From: Asanoa iriomotensis
GTDB taxonomy: Bacteria; Actinomycetota; Actinomycetes; Mycobacteriales; Micromonosporaceae
Length of the DNA stretch: 51,232 bases
Assembly: GCF_016862515.1 (NCBI RefSeq)
Contig: NZ_BONC01000059.1
Coordinates: 1 to 51,232 of the forward strand
Direction: 5' to 3'
Shown: positions 17,455 to 24,894 of the stretch, piece by piece
Layout: every line of letters begins with the position of its first letter
Position numbering within the stretch: position 1 is the stretch's first letter
Made by a program: the position numbers and the translations under genes
The notes under the pieces: generated by a model
Told to the model about the DNA's origin: nothing
The model's database searches: none
What the model saw: the letters and a program-made list of their open reading frames with translations, nothing else

Positions 17455-20400
17455 ATGTCCCTACGTACACGACGCCCCAAGCTGGCCGCCGGTCTCGTCG
17501 CCGTCCTCGCCGGCAGCCTGTTGAGCGTCATCGCGGCAACCCCCGCCGCTGCGGCACAGACGATCGGCTACCCGACCTTCGGCAACAGCGGCTCGATACC
17601 GCAGCCGCCGGTCGGCTACAACGCCAACAGCACCATGCAGGCCATCTACGACGCCGAGAGCGGCGGCACCGACTTCTGGATGGACCGCCTGCTCGGCCGC
17701 TCGGGCAACGACCCGGCCGGCTCCTGGCTGATGACTCGCGGCCGGGGCGCGTACATGTACACCCACACGCCATCGGTGATCGGCTTCGGCGGCAACGCCG
17801 CCTACTGGGACAACATCAGCAGCCAGGGCGCCTACACCATCACGCCGTCGCCCGGCACGTTCACCGAGCAGTCGGCGCAGCGGTTCCAGGCACCGAGCTT
17901 CTGGCGCAGCGTGCACACCAGTGGCTCGATCCGGATCACGGTCACGAAGTTCATCACGCACAACAACGTGCTGGTGACCAACATGGACGTCGCCAACACG
18001 GGCACGGCGTCGGCGACGATCTCCTTGCGGGCGACCTCGCCGTACGCGGCGACCGGCAGCGGCTCCGAGCTGACCGGCACCCGGGCCGTGAAGAACAACC
18101 TCACCACGCTGTTCCCGCGCTTCTCCGGTGACGGGTTCACCGTCAGCAGCGGCGGGCTCAGCCGCTCGGTGACGGTCGGGGCCGGCCAGACCGTGAGCAC
18201 GAAGGTGCAGTTGGGCTTCGTGGCCAACGAGATCCCGGCTTCCCTGACCGAGTACAATAGCTACCGCGGCTTCACGCCGGCGACCGCCTATGCCACCCAC
18301 GTGCGGGCGTACAACCTGTGGTGGGCGCAGAACCTGCCGTACATCGACGTGCCGGACGCGGCGATCAAGAAGAACATCTACTACCGCTGGTGGCTGATGC
18401 GCTTCAACTACCTCGACGTCGACATCCCGGGCCAGGACTACCAGTTCCCGCAGTCGATCGAGGGCGTCACGGGCTACAACAACGCGATCGTGCTGACCCA
18501 GCCGATGCACATCGACGACCTGAAGTATCTGCGGTCGCCGGAGTACTCGTACGGGCCGTGGCTGTCGATCGGGCAGTACTCCGCCAACGGACGGTTCGTC
18601 GACAACCCGGGTGACCCGGAGAACTGGTCGAACTCCTACACGCAGTACGTGTCGGAGGCGGCGTGGAAGGCTTACCAGATCCATGGTGGACAGCCGGGGC
18701 TGCTGCAGAACTTCGCGAAGTATGCGGAGGGGGACGCCAAGGGTCAGCTCGCCACCTACGACACCAACAACAACGGTGTCATCGAGTACGACTGGGGCGC
18801 GATGACCGGCAACGACGCCGACGCGGTGTCGTTCCACTGGCGCTCCGGCAACCTCGACCGGGCCGAGACGGCGTACGTGTGGGCCGGCGCGGTCGCGTCG
18901 CAGCAGGCGTACGCATTGCTGGGCAACACCGCCAAGGCCAGCGAGCTGCAGACGCTGGCCGACCGGATCCGCAACGGCGTCATCAACACGCTGTGGAACC
19001 CGTCGCGGCAGCTCCTGGAGCACAAGCACGTCAGCACGAACGCGTTCGTGCCGTGGAAGGAGATCAACAACTACTACCCGTACTCCGTGGGCCTGATGCC
19101 CAACACCGCGCAGTACCGCGAGGCGTTGCGGCTGTTCGCGGACCCGGCCGAGTATCCGATCTTCCCGTTCTACACCGCCAACCAGCGCGACAAGGCGGCG
19201 GCAGCGGCGGCCGGGCAGCCGGGCAGCAACAACTTCTCGACCATCAACTCGACCGTGCAGTTCCGGCTCTACTCGTCGGCGCTGCGCAACTACCCGAACT
19301 CGTGGATGACCACCGAGGACTACAAGAAGCTGCTCTACTGGAACGCCTGGGCGCAGTACATCGGCGGCGACACCCGGTATCCGGACGCCAACGAGTTCTG
19401 GGCCGACTGGAACGGCAGCAGCATCACCTACCGGTCCTGGATCCACCACAACATCCTGGGCAGCAGCAACTGGACCGTCATCGAGGACGTCGCCGGGCTG
19501 CGGCCGCGGGTGGACACGCAGATCGAGCTGTCGCCGATCAACATCGGGTGGACCCACTTCGCGGTCAACAACCTGCGCTACCGCAACGCCAACCTGTCGA
19601 TCGTCTGGGACGACCCGGCCGACGGCGTGACCCGCTACAGCGGGGTGCCGCAGGGCTACTCCATCTTCCTCAACGGCACGCGGGTGGCCACCGTCGACCG
19701 GCTCACCCGGGTCCTCTACAACCCGGCCAACGGCTCGGTCACCTTCCCGTCCGGGTCGGGCGTGGTCAACTTCAGCGCCGCGTTCTCGGGCCTCCAGGCG
19801 CCGCAGAACGTCAACCAGAACAGCGCGCGGATGGTCGACATCGCCGCGAAGGCGGGCGTCGACCTCACCTCCACGCTGCCGAACCTGGCGTCGGGGGCGT
19901 CGGTGTCGGCGTCCTACACGGCGTCGGGCACCTCGACCGCCGGTGCGGTCGACGGCTTCCCGACCAACGCCCCGATCTGGGGCAGCTACGGCAGCCCCAA
20001 CACCACCGACTGGTACGAGGTGAACTTCGGCACCAGCCGGGCCGTGGACGAGGCGCGGATCTACTTCCGCAACGACCGGGCGACCAACCGCTACCGGCCA
20101 CCCGCGTCGTACACCGTGCAGTACTGGAACGGCAGTGCGTTCGTAGCGGCGGGCAACCAGGTCAAGACGCCGGGGTCGCCGCAGTCCAACTACAACAACG
20201 TGCGCTTCACGCCGGTCTCGACGACGCGGCTGCGGATCCAGTTCACCCACGCGTCCGGGTCGGCGAAGACCGGGTTGACCGAGCTGAAGCTCTACAACCG
20301 GGGCGGCACGAACCCGGACCCGGACCCGGATCCGGACCCGGGCGGCAACCTCGCCCTGTCGGCGACGCCGTCCGCGTCGTACACCTCGTCGTGGGAAAGC

Positions 20401-20766
20401 GTCGCGGCGATCAATGACGGCATCGACCCGCCGTCGTCCAACGACACGGTCAACCCGCGCTGGGGAACCTGGCCCAACACGGGTGCGCAGTGGGCGGAGC
20501 TGACCTGGCCGTCGGCGCAGACGCTGCGGTCGGCGCAGGTCTACTTCTTCGACGACAACGGCGGCGTACGCGTCCCGGCGTCCTGGACCCTGCAGTACTG
20601 GAACGGCAGCGCGTACGTGAACGTGCCGTCGGCGAGCGGGTATCCGTTGGCGCTCAACGCGTACAACACCGTGACCTTCGGCCAGGTGAGCACCACCCGG
20701 CTGCGGGTCGCGCTGCAGAGCGGCACGGGCTCGGTCGGCCTGCTCGAAGTGAAGGCCTTCGGCTAG
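17455..20766 (+). CDS. secreted MGH1/GH63-like glycosidase with two discoidin-type domains
   Basis: A large exported protein of 1103 residues. I start at the ATG 17455, which has AGGAGG at 17441-17446; an in-frame GTG at 17446 lies inside that ribosome site. A Sec signal follows (LVAVLAGSLLSVIAATPA). Residues about 40-800 are an (alpha/alpha)6-barrel of the MGH1/GH63 type, judging by long helical repeats such as YRWWLMRFNYLDVDI and ANEFWADWNG; I cannot place it in a CAZy family or fix its catalytic acids. Residues about 806-945 and 960-1103 are two F5/8-type C domains, joined by a PDPDPDPDP linker. The second matches the GH43 protein's C-terminal domain. It ends the locus just before a strong terminator. 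Confidence 0.8.
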   Translation: MSLRTRRPKLAAGLVAVLAGSLLSVIAATPAAAAQTIGYPTFGNSGSIPQPPVGYNANSTMQAIYDAESGGTDFWMDRLLGRSGNDPAGSWLMTRGRGAYMYTHTPSVIGFGGNAAYWDNISSQGAYTITPSPGTFTEQSAQRFQAPSFWRSVHTSGSIRITVTKFITHNNVLVTNMDVANTGTASATISLRATSPYAATGSGSELTGTRAVKNNLTTLFPRFSGDGFTVSSGGLSRSVTVGAGQTVSTKVQLGFVANEIPASLTEYNSYRGFTPATAYATHVRAYNLWWAQNLPYIDVPDAAIKKNIYYRWWLMRFNYLDVDIPGQDYQFPQSIEGVTGYNNAIVLTQPMHIDDLKYLRSPEYSYGPWLSIGQYSANGRFVDNPGDPENWSNSYTQYVSEAAWKAYQIHGGQPGLLQNFAKYAEGDAKGQLATYDTNNNGVIEYDWGAMTGNDADAVSFHWRSGNLDRAETAYVWAGAVASQQAYALLGNTAKASELQTLADRIRNGVINTLWNPSRQLLEHKHVSTNAFVPWKEINNYYPYSVGLMPNTAQYREALRLFADPAEYPIFPFYTANQRDKAAAAAAGQPGSNNFSTINSTVQFRLYSSALRNYPNSWMTTEDYKKLLYWNAWAQYIGGDTRYPDANEFWADWNGSSITYRSWIHHNILGSSNWTVIEDVAGLRPRVDTQIELSPINIGWTHFAVNNLRYRNANLSIVWDDPADGVTRYSGVPQGYSIFLNGTRVATVDRLTRVLYNPANGSVTFPSGSGVVNFSAAFSGLQAPQNVNQNSARMVDIAAKAGVDLTSTLPNLASGASVSASYTASGTSTAGAVDGFPTNAPIWGSYGSPNTTDWYEVNFGTSRAVDEARIYFRNDRATNRYRPPASYTVQYWNGSAFVAAGNQVKTPGSPQSNYNNVRFTPVSTTRLRIQFTHASGSAKTGLTELKLYNRGGTNPDPDPDPDPGGNLALSATPSASYTSSWESVAAINDGIDPPSSNDTVNPRWGTWPNTGAQWAELTWPSAQTLRSAQVYFFDDNGGVRVPASWTLQYWNGSAYVNVPSASGYPLALNAYNTVTFGQVSTTRLRVALQSGTGSVGLLEVKAFG

Positions 20767-20775
20767 CCGGTCGGT

Positions 20776-20805
20776 GCGGGCTCCGGGGTGTTGCCCGGAG
20801 CCCGC
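20776..20805. terminator. bidirectional stem-loop terminator
   Basis: A perfect 12-base stem, GCGGGCTCCGGG at 20776-20787 and CCCGGAGCCCGC at 20794-20805, encloses the six-base loop GTGTTG. It sits between the convergent ends of the secreted glycosidase gene (stop 20766) and the protease gene (20821). It lacks a clear T-run, as usual in high-GC actinomycetes, and can serve both directions. Confidence 0.85.
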
Positions 20806-20820
20806 ATCCCGGCCTGTTTG

Positions 20821-22530
20821 TCAGCTTGCCCGGCGGCGTCGGCCGAGCCTGATGGCGCCGACGACGAAGGCGATCATGGCCGCGAGGACGATGCCGAACA
20901 TCGTGTAGGTCACCGGGTCCCGGAGGACGTCGTCGTCCGGGTTGGCCGGGTCGGCGGAGAAGATCGCGATGCCGCACAGGCACGACAGCACGCCCATGAT
21001 CGAGGCGAGCACGATCAGCGTGATGAAGCCGGCGGTCGCGACCGGTCCGCGTTTTGGCGTGGTGGTGGACGACGGGGCCGGTTTCGGTTGTGGGATCGCG
21101 GACGGTTCGCGCGGCGGCTGCCAGACCAGGCGGCCCGGCGGCACCCCGGCGTCGACGCGGGCGATCACGTCGGGGCCGATCGGGTAGAGGGTGGGCTCGA
21201 TCCGCACCGAGATGCTGTCGAGGCCGATGAGCTGGCGGGCGCCGTCCGGCCAGGCCATCGCGACCGCGCACTCCGCGTAGCGGACCGTCACGGCGTGGGT
21301 GCCGTCGACGAGGCTGACGCCTTCGTGCCCGACGACCAGCGTGAGGTCGCTGCCCTGTTTGGACCCATAGCGCAGACCGTCGACCGCCGTGGTCGAGAAG
21401 GTCGGCGCCGGCACGTAGCCGGCCCACTCCGCGTTCAGGCCGGCCGGCACGAGCAGCAGACCCGTGCCGGTGGCTTCGGTCGCCACCGCCTGGACGTCGT
21501 CGACCGTGACCGCGCGTACCTCTGCCAGGAGCTCCTCGGCCGGCTGGTTCGGATAACCCGTGAGAAGGTTCATCGCCGCACCGGGCAGGCGGGCCGCGTC
21601 GCGGTCGTCGTGTCGCAGGGCCTCCTCCGCCTGCGTGCGCACGCTGGCGACGTCGGCCGGGTCGACCCGGCCGACGCGGAGCTTGGCCAGCACGTCGAGG
21701 AAGCCGCCGAGCACCGCGTCCTGCTTGTCCGGCAGCGCGTCGGCGAACGCGGTCACGGTGGCGAACGCGTCGCCGCGCGGGTCGTACGAGGTGCTGGCCT
21801 GGTACGAATAGCCGCCCTCCTGGCGCAGGTTGCGGTACATCTCCCGCTCCAGCACCGCCGAGAACACCGACGCAGGCGCGCTCCGGCGGACCACCGCGTC
21901 GAAGACGACGCCGTTGACGCGGTCGCTGAAGTACGCGGGGGTGGTCGGCAGCGCGGACGACGGTCGCGGCACGGGCCGGAGCGTTCCCTCTGGCAGGCGT
22001 AGCCGAAGGCCGGCGGGCACCTGGTCCGAGGTGATCCACAGCACCGCGTTCTGCCGCGTGAACCAGGTCGCCGCCCAGTGCCGCAGGTCGTCGGGCGTCA
22101 GCCGCGGCAGGCCGAGCTCGTCGTAGCTGAGCAGGCCATAACCCTGTGCTCCGTAGCGCCACAGCGGCATCGCGTCGCCGACGCCGACCTTGCGGCCGGC
22201 GGCCTCCGTGCGCAGGATGCCCTTCTCCGTCTCCAGCCTGTCCAGCGGCAGGTTGGCCAGCGCGTCGCACACCCCGATCAGGTGCTTGACCACGTCGTCC
22301 TCGGAGCCCGTCAGGTGGAAATGTGTGACGATCGAACCGGTCGCGCCGTTGTAGTGATAGTCGCTCAACCCGCTGTGGTGCAGCGCGAGGTGCTCCAGCA
22401 GGTGCGTGATGCCGGCCGTGGCCAGGGTCTCGTCCGCGCGGCCCACCCGGAAGGTGAGCCCGGCGACGAGCGGGCCGCTCTTGCGAGCCAACAGCGTCCG
22501 CACGCCGTCGACCTCTGTCTCCCGGATCAC
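20821..22530 (-). CDS. M16-family zinc metalloprotease, membrane anchored
   Basis: A 569-residue protein of the insulinase/pitrilysin family. The inverted zinc motif HLLEH is at residues 43-47, and a further zinc glutamate is expected in the LETEKGILRTEA helix near residue 109. A second, inactive M16-type half follows (REGG replaced by RQEGGYSYQASTSYDPRG, the usual R/Y pair), to about residue 400. The C-terminal 110 residues carry a proline-rich stretch and two membrane helices (ITLIVLASIMGVLSCLCGIA and FGIVLAAMIAFVVGAI). The GTG start at 22530 overlaps the preceding gene's stop as GTGA, so the two are translated together. The function may be peptide processing at the membrane; the substrate is unknown. 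Confidence 0.85.
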   Translation of the reverse strand: MIRETEVDGVRTLLARKSGPLVAGLTFRVGRADETLATAGITHLLEHLALHHSGLSDYHYNGATGSIVTHFHLTGSEDDVVKHLIGVCDALANLPLDRLETEKGILRTEAAGRKVGVGDAMPLWRYGAQGYGLLSYDELGLPRLTPDDLRHWAATWFTRQNAVLWITSDQVPAGLRLRLPEGTLRPVPRPSSALPTTPAYFSDRVNGVVFDAVVRRSAPASVFSAVLEREMYRNLRQEGGYSYQASTSYDPRGDAFATVTAFADALPDKQDAVLGGFLDVLAKLRVGRVDPADVASVRTQAEEALRHDDRDAARLPGAAMNLLTGYPNQPAEELLAEVRAVTVDDVQAVATEATGTGLLLVPAGLNAEWAGYVPAPTFSTTAVDGLRYGSKQGSDLTLVVGHEGVSLVDGTHAVTVRYAECAVAMAWPDGARQLIGLDSISVRIEPTLYPIGPDVIARVDAGVPPGRLVWQPPREPSAIPQPKPAPSSTTTPKRGPVATAGFITLIVLASIMGVLSCLCGIAIFSADPANPDDDVLRDPVTYTMFGIVLAAMIAFVVGAIRLGRRRRAS

Positions 22531-23492
22531 CGGCCGAATCCCTTCTGGAACGCGCGTTCGCGATGCGCGGCGAACTCCTTCGCCGCGTCGCCCAGGTATT
22601 GCCATCCCGACTCGCTCGCGAGATTGCCGCCGTGGAGCAAGGCGTTGAAGTGCGCCGCCGCGGCCTGATAGTTCTCGGCCAGGCTGAACGCCATCGCGAA
22701 CAGCGAGTGTGCGTCGACCCAGTCGGGCCCCGGCCGGAACGCGGGGTGGAACACGGACTGCTCGGCCGCCCAGCGCAGCTCCTGCTGGACCTCGGGCCGC
22801 TTGAGGTAGGCCGCTCCGGCGCGGTCGTCCTCGTCGCGGGTCAACAGCAGCCAGTGCTCGATGTGCGCCGCCGGCACCATCCCGCCGTTGACCGAGCCCG
22901 GCGGTGCCGACCGCACGCACTCGACGGCGAAGCCATGCATCGCCTCGTACGAGCCGCCCCACTTCGGGCAGAGTTGCTGCACCATCGCGTCCTGCGCCGC
23001 GTAGAACCCCGGTGCTCCCGCGCTGAGCCGCTCGTAGCGCCGGCGTGCCTCGGCCTGGCCCAGGCTGAGCCCCCGCGCGGTGTGGAGCCGCTCGGTCCAC
23101 GCGCTGGTGTAGCCCGGATGCCGGGCGGTCACCTCGATGAGGATCTGCTCCGCACGGTGCAGGTGGGTGTGGAACGCCTTCCACTGCTCCTGGCTGACGT
23201 TGTTGCCCCAGGCTCCCGTGCGGATGTTCCAGCCGTCGTGCACCAGCCGCCACGCCAGCAGCGTCTGCGACAGCGGGTCGATCGGGTTGGCAGCCGCGAC
23301 CGACTCGACGAGACCGCGGTCGAGCGCGTCACCGACCTGGCTCACGGCGAGCCGGTGCACGGCGGGGTCCACGAGCCGGCCGAAACCGGCCTCGACCGCC
23401 TGCCAGTTCCGTGCTTTGGCGGCATCGCGCAGCGCGCGAACGTCGGGAAAGGCGGCGGCGGGGTCGATGTCAGGCGCTGCTAGGGCGGGCAC
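22527..23492 (-). CDS. helical repeat-like protein of unknown function
   Basis: A 321-residue protein without signal or membrane segments. The sequence is mostly helical, with paired-helix patterns such as DVRALRDAAKARNWQAVEAG and LAENYQAAAAHFNALLHG that recall tetratricopeptide or DUF4034 proteins. A conserved-looking segment, HDGWNIRTGAWGNNVS, lies in the middle. I do not recognise it beyond that. The GTG at 23492 is chosen because upstream residues in the frame look non-coding (arginine-rich). It overlaps the M16 protease gene by 4 bases (GTGA), implying joint translation and possibly a working link. Confidence 0.65.
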   Translation of the reverse strand: MPALAAPDIDPAAAFPDVRALRDAAKARNWQAVEAGFGRLVDPAVHRLAVSQVGDALDRGLVESVAAANPIDPLSQTLLAWRLVHDGWNIRTGAWGNNVSQEQWKAFHTHLHRAEQILIEVTARHPGYTSAWTERLHTARGLSLGQAEARRRYERLSAGAPGFYAAQDAMVQQLCPKWGGSYEAMHGFAVECVRSAPPGSVNGGMVPAAHIEHWLLLTRDEDDRAGAAYLKRPEVQQELRWAAEQSVFHPAFRPGPDWVDAHSLFAMAFSLAENYQAAAAHFNALLHGGNLASESGWQYLGDAAKEFAAHRERAFQKGFGR

Positions 23493-23538
23493 AGCGGGCA
23501 GCCTACGACGGCTCGAACACCGCCGTTGGCCCCGTCGA

Positions 23539-24801
23539 TCAGCCGATCGGATGATCTTGAACGCTGCGTTTGCGCGCCCAGCACAGGATGACCGACGCGT
23601 AGCCGTGTGCCGCGTCCTGGCCCGTCGGGCACACCTCGATCGATCCCCGCGCCGGGTCGAAATCCGTGCGCAGGGCCGCGCGCAGGTCGTCGGCGCCGAC
23701 GTTCGCGCTGGGAAAGCGCCGGCCGCCAACGGTGTAGCCGCGGGAACGGTGCAGGGCGGCGGTGACGAACAGGCCACCGGGGCGGACCAGCCCGGTGATG
23801 TTCCGCATCAGCCGGCGCCACGTGGCGATGTCGTCGGTCGCGGAATCGGCGCAGTACGGGCTGACCACGGTCGCGTAGGACTCGTCGAGCGGGTGCGCCT
23901 GCCGCGCGTCGACGCGTACCAGTTGGGTGATCTTCTTCTTGGTGAGCTCCTCGCGGGCCGACACCTCGGCGTCCGTCGGGTCGACGATTCCCTCGCAGCG
24001 CAGGGTGTGCCGCACGAACGGCCGCCAGTCGTGCGCGCCCGGTGCGCCGTCGATCCAGCGCTGGAGCTCGGCGAGGTTCGCCGGCAGGTAGTCGCCCAGG
24101 TGGAGCTCGGAGGCCAGCTCCGCGGCCGCGAAGACGTGGTGGAGCGTGGGGCCCACGCCGAAGAACAGGACCGGTCGGTCGCGCTCGGCGTGCCGCAACG
24201 CGTCGACGATGAACGCGATGGTGGCGACCTCGTCGGGCTCGACCGCGCTGTAGTAGTCGGTGAGGTAGCGCGCCGGAACCCAGTCGTCTTCGAAGGACGC
24301 GTACCGGCGACTCAAGAAGACGCGGGTGACGCGGGCGAGCCCGTACTCGTACGCGGCCGCGGCCACGTTGGCGCCCGCGAGGAACACCAGCGCGTCCGCC
24401 GAGGTGATCGCCTCGACGGAGACCGCGGCGCCGAACGCGACACCGTAGTAGGGCAGCTCCTTGACGACCTCGGTGCCGGCGTACGTGACGGCCGCGGCCA
24501 CCCGCGGCGCCCGGTCGCCTTTCGCGCGCCGCACGAGCAGGTCGTACGCCGCCTTGGACAGCACGTTGGTGCTAGTGCCCGTCGCGACGAGCAGAGCGCC
24601 GTTCGCCCGCAGGTTGGCCCGCAGCCCCCACGCCCAGATCGCATAGCTGGCGACGAGAACGGCCACCACCCACTGCTGGCGCAGCCCGTCGAGCAGCCCA
24701 GCGGCCACCAGACCGGCGCCGGCCGCCGCCGCGACCACGTCCAGCGCGTACGCCGACATCGCGGTGGCGACGAGACTGAGGCCCCACCTCCGGATTTCCA
24801 T
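23539..24801 (-). CDS. membrane-anchored NNMT/PNMT-family methyltransferase
   Basis: A 420-residue protein. The first 170 residues hold about four membrane helices (for example VVAVLVASYAIWAWGL and ALVFLAGANVAAAAYEYGL). The remainder is a methyltransferase of the NNMT/PNMT/TEMT family: VLFFGVGPTLHHVF is the SAM motif (animal NNMT has IDIGSGPT), followed by GDYLPANLAELQRWI, RHTLRCEG and a late GLFVTAALHRSRGY strand. Family members N- or thio-methylate small molecules. A membrane domain joined to this family is unusual and suggests a hydrophobic or membrane-delivered substrate (inference). ATG 24801 is chosen; a GTG at 24810 is also in frame. It is divergent from the ATPase gene. Confidence 0.82.
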   Translation of the reverse strand: MEIRRWGLSLVATAMSAYALDVVAAAAGAGLVAAGLLDGLRQQWVVAVLVASYAIWAWGLRANLRANGALLVATGTSTNVLSKAAYDLLVRRAKGDRAPRVAAAVTYAGTEVVKELPYYGVAFGAAVSVEAITSADALVFLAGANVAAAAYEYGLARVTRVFLSRRYASFEDDWVPARYLTDYYSAVEPDEVATIAFIVDALRHAERDRPVLFFGVGPTLHHVFAAAELASELHLGDYLPANLAELQRWIDGAPGAHDWRPFVRHTLRCEGIVDPTDAEVSAREELTKKKITQLVRVDARQAHPLDESYATVVSPYCADSATDDIATWRRLMRNITGLVRPGGLFVTAALHRSRGYTVGGRRFPSANVGADDLRAALRTDFDPARGSIEVCPTGQDAAHGYASVILCWARKRSVQDHPIG

Positions 24802-24894
24802 GCCGCACACGATCGGTCCGGCGGCCGTTCACCCACCACGTCAGATTGTGGCCAACCGCTGTTCAAAGGACGCCCCGCGGCGGACAGTGAGGCC

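Noticed and set aside
17461-20250. A 929-codon minus-strand frame
   Set aside because: Antisense shadow of the MGH1-like enzyme; valine/arginine-rich sequence without motifs.
23137-24894. Long N-terminal extension of the ATPase frame
   Set aside because: It would overlap the divergent methyltransferase and helical-protein genes; residues there are arginine-rich shadow sequence. The GTG at 24895 fits the family start.
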